Part shown: piece after piece, positions 1-5,824 of the stretch
How positions within the stretch are numbered: the first letter of the stretch is position 1
Layout: each line of letters begins with the position of its first letter
Assembly (NCBI GenBank): GCA_030682755.1
Contig: JAUXNR010000181.1
Location: 1-5,824 of the forward strand
Reading direction: 5' to 3'
Source of the DNA: Flavobacterium sp.
GTDB lineage: Bacteria; Bacteroidota; Bacteroidia; Flavobacteriales; Flavobacteriaceae
DNA length: 5,824 nucleotides
Notes under the pieces: model-generated
The model's input: the letters and a program-made list of their open reading frames with translations, nothing else
What the model was told of the DNA's origin: nothing
The model's database searches: none
Made by a program: the position numbers and the translations under genes

Positions 1-506
1 TAGTTTTATTTTCTGCTATCATTTTTTCTTGTGAAAAAAAAGATGCACTATCAAGAATTGACCCTAACAGCACTGATATTCAGATGCCGGCACCGGGAAC
101 ACAAACTGAAGCAACCACGCCTGAGCAACCAACGATTACTACAACACCTGCTCCAACAAACGGAAAATATCCGGTGATGACATTTAATAAAAAAGAACAT
201 AGTTTTGGCGATATAAACGAAGGTGCCAAACCGGAAACAACATTTACCTTTACCAATACAGGAGAAGCCGATTTGATTATCTCCAATGCAAGCGGTTCAT
301 GTGGTTGTACCGTTCCAGAATATCCAAAAGAACCAATCAAACCCGGAAAAACCGGAAAGTTAAAAGTATCATTTGACAGTACAGGAAAACCGGGAATGCA
401 ACAAAAATCAGTTACAATTACTTGTAACACACAACAAGGAACAGACGTTTTGACTATCAAAGCCAACGTAATTCCAAAACCAGTAACAACAACAGAAAAT
501 CAATAA
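1..506 (+). CDS. DUF1573 domain lipoprotein (5' end outside window)
   Basis: The reading frame is open from the left edge, so the gene starts upstream. An internal ATG at 84 is not the real start: the codons before it (3-32) read VLFSAIIFSC, the hydrophobic core and lipobox of a lipoprotein signal peptide, followed by EKKD. The lipidated Cys would be encoded at 30-32, giving a mature protein of 158 residues. About 45 residues of Thr/Pro-rich linker follow, then one DUF1573 domain of about 100 residues. This shows the family pattern: an F-x-F-G-D-I-x-E-G start, an FTFTNTG strand, an SCGCT motif (297-311) and a closing LTIKANV strand. DUF1573 is an immunoglobulin-like beta domain common in Bacteroidota envelope proteins; its molecular role is not established. 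The protein is predicted to be membrane-anchored facing the periplasm or exported further. The stop codon lies one base before the yajC start, so the two genes are probably co-transcribed and translationally coupled. Confidence 0.9.
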   Translation, partial: VLFSAIIFSCEKKDALSRIDPNSTDIQMPAPGTQTEATTPEQPTITTTPAPTNGKYPVMTFNKKEHSFGDINEGAKPETTFTFTNTGEADLIISNASGSCGCTVPEYPKEPIKPGKTGKLKVSFDSTGKPGMQQKSVTITCNTQQGTDVLTIKANVIPKPVTTTENQ

Positions 507-507
507 A

Positions 508-783
508 ATGGAAAACATGCAATCGTTATTACCTTTTTTACTAATGTTTGTGGTCATATATTTTTTTATGATCCGCCCACAGCAAAAAAGAGCCAAACAA
601 GAAAAAGCATTTGAAAGCAATTTAAAAGTAGGCGATAAAGTCATTACTAAAAGTGGTCTTCACGGAAAAGTAGCTGAATTATCAGAAGGAACCGTTGTTG
701 TTGAAACAATGGCCGGAAAATTGAAAATGGAGCGTTCTGCCATTTCAATGGAAATGAGTGCCAAATTAGTAGAGAAAAAATAA
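508..783 (+). CDS. yajC: YajC, Sec translocase accessory subunit
   Basis: This 91-residue protein has the YajC layout. A short N-terminus is followed by one membrane helix (about residues 6-22) ending in the signature YFFMIRPQQKR, then a charged stretch and a small cytoplasmic domain with VGDKVITKSGLHGKV (residues 41-55). In E. coli, YajC (about 110 residues) binds SecDF and the SecYEG holotranslocon and supports preprotein export; it is not essential there. The start at 508 follows the TAA of the DUF1573 gene by one base. No Shine-Dalgarno sequence is visible, which is normal in this phylum, so ribosomes ending the upstream gene may re-initiate here. Met4 is an alternative start that would leave the membrane helix intact. 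An intrinsic terminator begins 27 bases after the stop, so yajC is the last gene of its operon. Confidence 0.95.
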   Translation: MENMQSLLPFLLMFVVIYFFMIRPQQKRAKQEKAFESNLKVGDKVITKSGLHGKVAELSEGTVVVETMAGKLKMERSAISMEMSAKLVEKK

Positions 784-785
784 TC

Positions 786-1367
786 TCAAGACTTACGATA
801 CTTATCATTTAAACCGATGTTTGCCAAAAGCATCGGTTTTATTTTTTCAAAACGGTCCAGTTTTGTCTTTTCCTGTTTTGCAGAATCTATATATTCAATG
901 AATTCTTTTTGTTTGTAAGGAGAAAAGGCATTGAATTTTTCAACCAAAGTTGCTTCTTCATTTAATTTTGAAAGGAAAAACTCAGAGGGATTTATTTCTT
1001 TCTTTTCCGGTTTAATTGTTAATCCGTTTTTCTCATTTTCAATGGCTTGATTTACGTAGTGAAGCACCAGTTTTTCATTCACTTCATCTTTTGAAGCAAA
1101 ACGCCATTGTCTCAACCCTTTGGTCACGCCTTCGTTGGCATTGACTAACACTTTTTTTTCATCGGGTAGAAAAACACCATTAAAAAACCAAATCGTGAAA
1201 TACTCTTTAAAACCACCAATTCCAATGATGTTACGATTGTTCCAAGTATACACAATTCCGCCCCATTTGGTTGTTTCCATCAAGTCGGTTTTTACTAGAA
1301 TTGATTTTAGGTATTCAATTTCTTCAACCCATTTTTGATTTCGGTTCCAAGATTTACTTTCTTCCAT
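786..1367 (-). CDS. DUF1801 / YdeI-OmpD-associated family protein
   Basis: This 193-residue protein appears to have two parts. Residues about 15-115 match the DUF1801 (YdhG-like) pattern, with KWGGIVYTW (34-42) and GGFKEYFTIWFFNG (51-64). Residues about 125-190 match the YdeI/OmpD-associated C-terminal region, with FNAFSPYKQKEFIEYI (145-160), then AKQEKTKLDR and a conserved-looking GLNDKYR end. It is probably a soluble cytoplasmic protein: no signal peptide or membrane segment is visible. The biochemical function of the family is not established and I do not assign one. The gene converges on yajC with only two bases between the stops, and its last codons carry the yajC terminator on the other strand. 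A hairpin with a U-tract ends 9 bases before its ATG and probably cuts off transcription from pepT. Its own promoter is unclear; a weak TTG-16-TAAATTTA pair lies at 1426-1400. Confidence 0.88.
   Translation of the reverse strand: MEESKSWNRNQKWVEEIEYLKSILVKTDLMETTKWGGIVYTWNNRNIIGIGGFKEYFTIWFFNGVFLPDEKKVLVNANEGVTKGLRQWRFASKDEVNEKLVLHYVNQAIENEKNGLTIKPEKKEINPSEFFLSKLNEEATLVEKFNAFSPYKQKEFIEYIDSAKQEKTKLDRFEKIKPMLLANIGLNDKYRKS
811..847 (+). terminator. Intrinsic terminator of the DUF1573-yajC operon
   Basis: A perfect 9-bp stem, AAACCGATG (811-819) with CATCGGTTT (831-839), encloses an 11-base loop and runs into a T-rich tract, TTTATTTTTT, to about 846. It sits 27 bases after the yajC stop. On the opposite strand the hairpin is followed by AAATGATAAG rather than a T-run, so it should act only on plus-strand transcripts. 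It lies wholly inside the coding sequence of the convergent DUF1801 gene, over residues 174-186 of that protein. Confidence 0.85.
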
Positions 1368-1376
1368 AATTATTTT

Positions 1377-1431
1377 AAAAAAGCCACTGATTAGCAGATT
1401 AAATTTAAATAAAATCGGATAATCAATGGCT
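1377..1431 (-). terminator. Probable intrinsic terminator after pepT
   Basis: Read on the minus strand, AGCCATTGATTA (1431-1420) pairs with TAATCAGTGGCT (1393-1382) over 12 bp. One pair is a U-G wobble that would be a C-A mismatch in a plus-strand transcript, so the structure favours minus-strand RNA. Five further Ts follow (1381-1377). The 26-base loop can close further by GATT (1416-1413) with AATC (1400-1397) after a 3x3 internal loop. It starts 16 bases after the pepT stop and ends 9 bases before the DUF1801 ATG. The stem is AT-rich and the loop long, so strength is uncertain; a regulatory leader hairpin for the DUF1801 gene is the alternative. Confidence 0.6.
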
Positions 1432-1447
1432 AAATATAAATGAAAAT

Positions 1448-2695
1448 TTATTTTTTCTCTGCGGTAAGTTCTGCAATTTTCACAATAACTTCCATTGCTT
1501 TTTGCATACTTTCAACCGGAACATATTCATATTTTCCGTGAAAATTATGACCGCCTGCAAAAATATTCGGGCAAGGTAATCCTTTGTAGGATAGTTGGCA
1601 ACCGTCTGTTCCGCCACGAATCGGTTTGATAATGGGTTTGATGCCAATCTCTTTCATTGCTTTTTCTGCGATGTTAACAATATGAAAAACGGGTTCCACT
1701 TTTTCTTTCATATTATAATATTGATCTTTGATTTCAATAATTGCAATGTCATCTCCAAATTGCTTTTTATATTTTTTATTGAATTTTGAAGTCAAATCAT
1801 GTAAAAAGTCTTTTCTCTTTTTGAATAATTTTTTGCTGTGATCTCTAATGATTAAGGAAACCGTACTTTCTTCAATACTTCCCGTAATACCGGTTACATG
1901 GAAAAAACCTTCATACCCTTTAGTTGCTTCCGGAACTTCATCTTTGGGTAGTTTTGAAATGAATTTTGATGCTAATAGCATGGAATTAATCATTTTTCCT
2001 TTTGCATACCCCGGATGTACGCTTTTACCCTTGAAAGTAATTTTCGCTCCTGCAGCATTGAAATTTTCATATTCTAATTCACCAATTTGGCTACCATCCA
2101 TGGTATATGCCCAATCTGCACCAAATTTTTCTACATCAAAATGATGAGCACCTCTTCCAATCTCTTCATCAGGAGTAAATCCCACTCTGATCTTTCCGTG
2201 TTTGATTTCAGGATTTTTAATTAAAAATTCCATGGCCGAAACTATTTCAGTAATCCCGGCTTTATCATCGGCACCCAAAAGTGTTGTTCCGTCTGTTGTG
2301 ATTAGTGTTTGTCCTTTATATTGCAATAAATCTTTGAAATAACTTGGCGACAAAATGATGTTTTTTTCGGCATTCAACACAATATCTTTTCCATCATAAT
2401 TCTCAATAATTTGAGGTTTTACGTTGGCTCCAGTAAAATCAGGCGTAGTGTCAAAATGCGAAATAAAACCAATAACCGGCACTTCATGTTCTACATTAGA
2501 CGGTAAAGTGGCCATGATGTATGCTTTTTCATCTATCGTAACATCTTGCATCCCGATGGCTTTTAATTCAGCTACCAATTGATTGGCTAAATCCCATTGT
2601 TTTTTTGAACTTGGTGTTGTTTCAGAGTTTGGATCCGATTCTGTATCCACTGTAACGTAGCTTATAAATCGGTTTATGATGTGTTGTTTTTCCAT
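1448..2695 (-). CDS. pepT: Peptidase T (zinc tripeptide aminopeptidase, M20B)
   Basis: This full-length protein has 415 residues (E. coli PepT has 408). PepT removes the N-terminal residue from tripeptides in the cytoplasm, using two zinc ions. The M20 metal and catalytic motifs are all present. They are [11 protein letters not shown] with ligand His80 and Asp82, LLGADDKAG with bridging Asp143, TPDEEIGRG with catalytic Glu177 and ligand Glu178, and TMDG with Asp200. The last is [10 protein letters not shown], where His386 matches the E. coli ligand His379 by its distance from the C-terminus. RGGTDG (360-365) and Arg284 are likely substrate-binding positions. The dimerisation (lid) domain lies between about residues 210 and 325. 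No signal peptide is visible. The ATG at 2695 gives the expected N-terminus and follows a TATCTTTG promoter element by about 23 bases, implying a short leader. A likely terminator follows the stop. The gene appears intact. Confidence 0.97.
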   Translation of the reverse strand: MEKQHIINRFISYVTVDTESDPNSETTPSSKKQWDLANQLVAELKAIGMQDVTIDEKAYIMATLPSNVEHEVPVIGFISHFDTTPDFTGANVKPQIIENYDGKDIVLNAEKNIILSPSYFKDLLQYKGQTLITTDGTTLLGADDKAGITEIVSAMEFLIKNPEIKHGKIRVGFTPDEEIGRGAHHFDVEKFGADWAYTMDGSQIGELEYENFNAAGAKITFKGKSVHPGYAKGKMINSMLLASKFISKLPKDEVPEATKGYEGFFHVTGITGSIEESTVSLIIRDHSKKLFKKRKDFLHDLTSKFNKKYKKQFGDDIAIIEIKDQYYNMKEKVEPVFHIVNIAEKAMKEIGIKPIIKPIRGGTDGCQLSYKGLPCPNIFAGGHNFHGKYEYVPVESMQKAMEVIVKIAELTAEKK

Positions 2696-2718
2696 TATAG
2701 TTTGTTTTAAAATCGTTG

Positions 2719-2726
2719 CAAAGATA
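2719..2726 (-). promoter_or_regulatory. Likely pepT promoter, -7 element TATCTTTG
   Basis: On the minus strand, 2726-2719 reads TATCTTTG, an exact fit to the Bacteroidota -7 consensus TAnnTTTG, followed by CA as often seen in flavobacterial promoters. It lies in the gap between the GNAT gene and pepT, so transcription would start near 2712 with a leader of about 15-20 bases. No good TTG is seen at the -33 position (around 2745-2752 the strand reads AAATGAAA), so only the -7 element supports this. Confidence 0.6.
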
Positions 2727-2758
2727 CATATTGTGGCTGTTTTTGTTTCATTTTATGA

Positions 2759-3202
2759 CTATGGCTTTTCACTAATATTCATGGTAAATTTTTTATGTGT
2801 ATCCAAAAAACCTTCTCTGAGGTAAAATTCATGAGCTTTAACTCTTTGAAGCCCGGATGTAACTTCCAGTTGTAGTATGTTTTTCTTTTTAGCTTCGCTA
2901 ATTAAATGCTCGATTAATACTTTTCCAACCTTAAAGCCTCTATATTCGGGTAAAACTATCATTTCCTGAATTTCTCCAATTGGTCCGCTATGATGGATAA
3001 GGTTTTGCACCATACAACTCAAAAAGCCAATAGGTTTTTCTTCATTTTCAGCGATGTAAAACAAATGATTTGTGTTTTTCAAATTTTCATTAAAGATTTC
3101 AAATTGCTTTTCTTTGGAAAACTCAGTATTTTCTAATAGGTTTATGAAATGATATACCGCTTCAAAATCTGATGGTTCGCACTTTCTAATTGTAATTTTC
3201 AT
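2759..3202 (-). CDS. GNAT family N-acetyltransferase, PhnO-like
   Basis: This 147-residue protein is a complete single-domain GNAT. An N-terminal strand (MKITIRKCEPSDFEAV) is followed by FYIAENEEKPIGFL (motif D region). The acetyl-CoA-binding motif A is EIQEMIVLPEYRGFKVGKVL (77-96), and motif B is the HEFYLREGF segment (124-132). The pyrophosphate loop reads RGFKVG, with Lys91 where many GNATs have Gly in the R-G-x-G-x-G pattern. As I recall it, E. coli PhnO (aminoalkylphosphonate N-acetyltransferase) has the same feature (RGLNVG) and also shares the flanking IGEIQE and FYLREG segments. This supports a PhnO-like subfamily, but no phosphonate genes are visible here, so the substrate remains unknown and could be another small amine. 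The gene begins 18 bases after the DUF2400 stop and is probably in the same transcript. No terminator is visible after its stop. Confidence 0.88.
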   Translation of the reverse strand: MKITIRKCEPSDFEAVYHFINLLENTEFSKEKQFEIFNENLKNTNHLFYIAENEEKPIGFLSCMVQNLIHHSGPIGEIQEMIVLPEYRGFKVGKVLIEHLISEAKKKNILQLEVTSGLQRVKAHEFYLREGFLDTHKKFTMNISEKP

Positions 3203-3220
3203 GACATAACTTTTTTAAGT

Positions 3221-3985
3221 TCAAAACTTTTCAAAAACTCCTAATCCAAAAAGAGCAAAATCATATTTGACCGGATCAGTTGGGTCGAGATTTCGTAAGG
3301 AAGCATCAAGTTCTGCAACTGCTTTTGCATCATTTTGTTTTCTGTGCAGTAATCCTAATTTACGAGCCACATTTCCGGAATGCACATCAAGCGGACAAGA
3401 AAGTTGGGCTGGTGAAATTGATTTCCAAATTCCAAAATCAACCTTTGCATTATCCTCTCTGACCATCCATCTTAAAAACATGTTGATTCGTTTTGCTGCC
3501 GAATTATTCATGGGGTCTGAAATGTGTTTTTCAGTTCGGGAGGGATGTGGTATTTCGAAAAATATTTTTTTAAATTCTGAAATGCTATTTTGCAAATTAG
3601 CCACTTCTTGATTTTTTGAAAACACCGCTTCGAGTCCGTTGTGATGAGTATAAATATGTTTTAATCCTTTTATAAAAAACTGAAAATCATTACTATTGAA
3701 CGTGCGGTGTACAAAGTTTTCTAAATTTTCAAGATGGTGTTGTTTGTGGTCCATGACAAAATCATAAGGAGTGTTTCCCATAATTTCCATCATTTTTGAA
3801 GCGTTGGAAATAATCATTTTTCTATTTCCCCAAGCAATCGAGGCACTCAGAAAACCCGCAATTTCAATGTCTTCTTTCAAGGAAAATTGGTGTGGAATTT
3901 GAATGGGATCACTTTCAATAAATTTTGAATTGTTATAAAGACATACTTTTTCGTCTAAAAAAGATTTTAATTCGGATGTTTTCAT
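3221..3985 (-). CDS. TIGR02757 / DUF2400 family protein
   Basis: This 254-residue protein carries the DUF2400 hallmarks. These are IAGFLSASIAWGNRKMI (42-58), HPSRTEKHISDPMNNSAAKR (147-166, a basic/Ser/Asn segment), RINMFLRWMVR (166-176), CPLDVHSGNVARKLGLL (197-213), RKQND, and DPTDPVKYDFALFGLG (234-249). It is predicted soluble and cytoplasmic. The family has no settled function. I infer a distant link to HhH-GPD DNA glycosylases: FLSASIAWGNRK resembles the LLSAQ segment of endonuclease III, PLDVHSGNVARKLGL resembles its VDTHIFRVANRL catalytic-Asp region, and the C-terminal FALFGLG lies where those enzymes have a hydrophobic-G segment. This was not tested. The start codon overlaps the stop of the membrane-protein gene by 4 bases (ATGA), indicating translational coupling. 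Length and termini look complete. Confidence 0.9.
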   Translation of the reverse strand: MKTSELKSFLDEKVCLYNNSKFIESDPIQIPHQFSLKEDIEIAGFLSASIAWGNRKMIISNASKMMEIMGNTPYDFVMDHKQHHLENLENFVHRTFNSNDFQFFIKGLKHIYTHHNGLEAVFSKNQEVANLQNSISEFKKIFFEIPHPSRTEKHISDPMNNSAAKRINMFLRWMVREDNAKVDFGIWKSISPAQLSCPLDVHSGNVARKLGLLHRKQNDAKAVAELDASLRNLDPTDPVKYDFALFGLGVFEKF

Positions 3986-5682
3986 TGTTCAGAAATATCT
4001 TTTGCATAAAAACCATCTTTCAAATCATCGGTTCTGAGTTGTGGAATTATTTTTAGCCAATAGGCATAATACTCAATTTGAGGTTTATTTACAGCGGGTA
4101 AATCTCCATCACCTGAAGCCCAAAAGAAATCATTTGAAATGGGCGAATTGTATTTTAAATTACCAATAGTTTGTGTTTCAAATGCAGTAGTAAGTTTGGT
4201 TTTTTTATGTGGAATTATAGCGTTTTCAATGTTGAATGTACTAGTATTTAAAAGAAATTTATTCTTACTGAACAAACTTAAGTCTATTGGAACCAACAAA
4301 ATAAAAGCACTAAAAATTGCTGAGCCAAAAAGAATTGGAATAACCAGTTTATTTTGTTTGTTGAGAACGATTGCAGCACACGCTACTGAAAAGAATAAAA
4401 CAAAGTTCAAATGAAAACGGTATTGTGGAGACGTCATTAGCAAAAGAATCAGTTGGAGCAGCATTAAAAGATACAGGAACCCGTATGTAGATTTCTTATA
4501 AAATCTGAAAATGAGCACCGGACAAATCAAAAGTAATAGTAATGCCATTTTATTAAACAATCCATTTAACTTTGGCATGGTTAACCATCTGATAAACAAT
4601 TGCATTGCGTTCATTGATTTGTATTCTTCAGAAGTTAGATAAAAGCCGTAGGTTTTTAATTCTTCATAATAAACAGACACAATTTTTGATGGAACGGTAT
4701 AATCAAACGTTTTAAAATAAGATACTGAAGTTGGGAAAATTGGAGTTCCTGTAACGATGGTGTTTTTCAGTATAAATAAACTCAAAACTAAAATTGCAAC
4801 ACTACTTATTCTACCTAATTTTGGAGCCAATACTTTAAAATTAGTTGCTAAAATGAGTAGAGGAAGCAGTATTAAAACAACAGTAGTATTTTTGATAAAT
4901 AACATATAAAGCACCAAAGTTGTAATCAAATTAAAAAAGCCAACAGTCATTTTAGCGTTGTTTTCCAGAAAAATAAAAAACAAGAAAAACGTAAAAATAT
5001 AAAGTGGCAAATCGGGTGAGGGAGCACTGATAAATTGAAAAAATAAAATATTAAAGATTGGTAACAAACCAAAAATCAAATAATTTTTATTCTTGTTTTC
5101 AAAATAGTTGTGTAATCTTAAAACAGCATAAGCATTTCCCAAGATCAAGCAAAACGCACTCAAATCATTGAATTCATTGTAAAGAAACGAGAAACTAAAA
5201 ACACTTTGTGTAATGTGCCAACCACTTTGCTGACCAAGAAATAAGTGTAAATTGGCCAGACCTTTAACAAAACCATATTCATTAAGCCATTTTACGGTTT
5301 GAATGTAATACGATTCATTATCAAGAATATAAGGAGCAGTTGCAGCTTGAGCAATTATTAGTACTACAGTAGCAATCAGGAAAAATTTCAAATAGCGATT
5401 AACAGCTTTGAATTCACTGTAAAACTGAATGTAGTTGCTTTTAATTTCTGAAGTATAGCAATAGACAATCAAGGCGTTCAGTAAAAATAGAACGAGATGA
5501 AATTCGTAATTGATTCTTCCAAAAATAGCCCATATGCTTGCAAGGATTGTAACAGCAAATAGTCCTAAAATGGAATTCACAATCAAATCTGATTTTTTTA
5601 AAGCAATGAATTTGCTGTAAACAAAACCAAAATTAACACTTGTAAAAATGATGTAAATGAATGAAACTGCAATTAAAAACAT
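3982..5682 (-). CDS. Polytopic membrane protein, LIC_10190-like, GT-C-type
   Basis: This 566-residue protein has about 13-14 predicted membrane helices (from residues 1-25 to about 465) and a C-terminal soluble tail of about 100 residues. After the fourth helix comes an external loop, APYILDNESYYIQTVKW (116-132), with acidic Asp121 and Glu123. It is followed by NEYGFVKGLANLHLFLGQQS and SGWHITQSVFSF. An acidic residue in the first large outer loop is typical of GT-C glycosyltransferases, which use polyprenyl-phosphate sugars, and GLANLH with a following Trp recalls the LIC_10190 membrane-protein family. SAPSPDLP (219-226) and SPQYRFH (418-424) are other likely functional loops. I infer a role in adding sugar to envelope glycans or lipids, but no donor or acceptor can be named. 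An in-frame TGA sits directly before the ATG, which fixes the start as the first available. It follows the LolD-type gene by 19 bases and overlaps the DUF2400 gene by 4. Codon and base use look like the neighbours. Confidence 0.85.
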   Translation of the reverse strand: MFLIAVSFIYIIFTSVNFGFVYSKFIALKKSDLIVNSILGLFAVTILASIWAIFGRINYEFHLVLFLLNALIVYCYTSEIKSNYIQFYSEFKAVNRYLKFFLIATVVLIIAQAATAPYILDNESYYIQTVKWLNEYGFVKGLANLHLFLGQQSGWHITQSVFSFSFLYNEFNDLSAFCLILGNAYAVLRLHNYFENKNKNYLIFGLLPIFNILFFQFISAPSPDLPLYIFTFFLFFIFLENNAKMTVGFFNLITTLVLYMLFIKNTTVVLILLPLLILATNFKVLAPKLGRISSVAILVLSLFILKNTIVTGTPIFPTSVSYFKTFDYTVPSKIVSVYYEELKTYGFYLTSEEYKSMNAMQLFIRWLTMPKLNGLFNKMALLLLLICPVLIFRFYKKSTYGFLYLLMLLQLILLLMTSPQYRFHLNFVLFFSVACAAIVLNKQNKLVIPILFGSAIFSAFILLVPIDLSLFSKNKFLLNTSTFNIENAIIPHKKTKLTTAFETQTIGNLKYNSPISNDFFWASGDGDLPAVNKPQIEYYAYWLKIIPQLRTDDLKDGFYAKDISEQ

Positions 5683-5701
5683 TCACTACTTTTTAAGTTG
5701 G

Positions 5702-5824
5702 TTAGATACTAATTTGACCGTCTTTCATGACCAATTTTCTATCGGCCATGTTGGCTAAATCTTCATTATGTGTTACAATCACAAAGGTTTGACCAAATTC
5801 ATCACGAAGTTTGAAAAACAGCTC
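5702..5824 (-). CDS. lolD: ABC transporter ATPase, LolD-type (C-terminal end only)
   Basis: Only the last 40 codons are inside the window; the gene continues past the right edge. The translation starts [20 protein letters not shown] and contains the H-loop (switch) histidine in VTHN, encoded at 5768-5770. It then reads [18 protein letters not shown], the typical end of a MacB/LolD-type nucleotide-binding subunit. LolD powers LolCE, which releases lipoproteins from the inner membrane for transfer to the outer membrane; related ATPases serve MacB or FtsE-like systems. The Walker A, signature and Walker B motifs are outside the window, so the subfamily call rests on the tail alone. The stop (TAA, 5702-5704) is 19 bases before the membrane-protein start, so the two are probably co-transcribed. 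Confidence 0.8.
   Translation of the reverse strand, partial: ELFFKLRDEFGQTFVIVTHNEDLANMADRKLVMKDGQISI

Noticed and set aside
90..160. Thr/Pro-rich low-complexity stretch as a DNA repeat
   Set aside because: There is no exact repeat unit; it is the flexible linker after the lipoprotein Cys.
80..466. Minus-strand open frame opposite the DUF1573 gene
   Set aside because: It lies wholly antisense to a clear lipoprotein gene and shows no recognisable domain; it is a reading-frame shadow.
741..756. Six-bp hairpin CATTTC-AATG-GAAATG near the yajC 3' end, considered as a terminator for the DUF1801 transcript
   Set aside because: On the minus strand it is followed by GCAGAACG with no T-run, and it lies within yajC coding sequence, so it is probably chance.
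1400..1426. Possible DUF1801 promoter TTG-16-TAAATTTA on the minus strand
   Set aside because: The -7 element lacks the final G, is palindromic AT-rich sequence, and sits in the loop of the proposed terminator; too weak to list as a feature.
1848..2144. Plus-strand open frame of 98 codons opposite pepT
   Set aside because: The minus strand here encodes conserved PepT sequence; the plus frame is a by-product of its codon use.
3217..3229. Small inverted repeat AAGTT-CAAA-ACTT near the DUF2400 stop
   Set aside because: The stem is only 4-5 AT-rich pairs, and on the minus strand it is followed by As rather than Ts. It does not make a convincing terminator between DUF2400 and the GNAT gene.
3267..3611. 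Plus-strand open frame of 114 codons inside the DUF2400 gene
   Set aside because: It is antisense to strongly recognisable DUF2400 motifs, is Ser/Phe/Cys-rich without domain features, and has no promoter or partner gene.

Overview
The window looks like an ordinary chromosomal stretch from a Bacteroidota bacterium, most likely a member of the Flavobacteriaceae close to Flavobacterium. The DNA is AT-rich, start codons are preceded by A-rich leaders with no clear Shine-Dalgarno sequence, and the one good promoter has the Bacteroidota -7 form TAnnTTTG (TATCTTTG). The gene content agrees: a DUF1573 lipoprotein joined to yajC, a DUF2400/TIGR02757 protein, and an LIC_10190-type membrane protein. These family assignments come from recognising motifs; no database was searched.

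Left part (1-850). Two plus-strand genes end an operon that begins outside the window: a DUF1573 lipoprotein, whose signal peptide and lipobox are visible at the left edge, and yajC, the small Sec translocase-associated membrane protein. One base separates them. A strong intrinsic terminator at 811-847 closes the operon, and it lies inside the 3' end of the convergent gene that follows.

Middle part (786-2760). Two minus-strand genes are a DUF1801/YdeI-like protein and pepT, the zinc aminotripeptidase. A hairpin with a U-tract separates them (1377-1431) and probably terminates pepT transcription. pepT appears to have its own promoter in the 63-base gap upstream of it.

Right part (2759-5824). 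Four tightly spaced minus-strand genes look like one transcription unit, read right to left: the C-terminal end of a LolD-type ABC ATPase, a 566-residue polytopic membrane protein resembling GT-C glycosyltransferases, a DUF2400 protein with possible links to HhH-GPD DNA glycosylases, and a PhnO-like GNAT acetyltransferase. The first two are 19 bases apart, the next pair overlaps by 4 bases (ATGA), and the last pair is 18 bases apart. Their likely roles do not form one obvious pathway.

All gene-free gaps are 80 bases or shorter. I see no tRNA, rRNA, CRISPR array, insertion sequence, attachment site or phage gene, and nothing that convincingly forms a new multi-gene system. The least understood and most interesting genes are the GT-C-like membrane protein and the DUF2400 protein.
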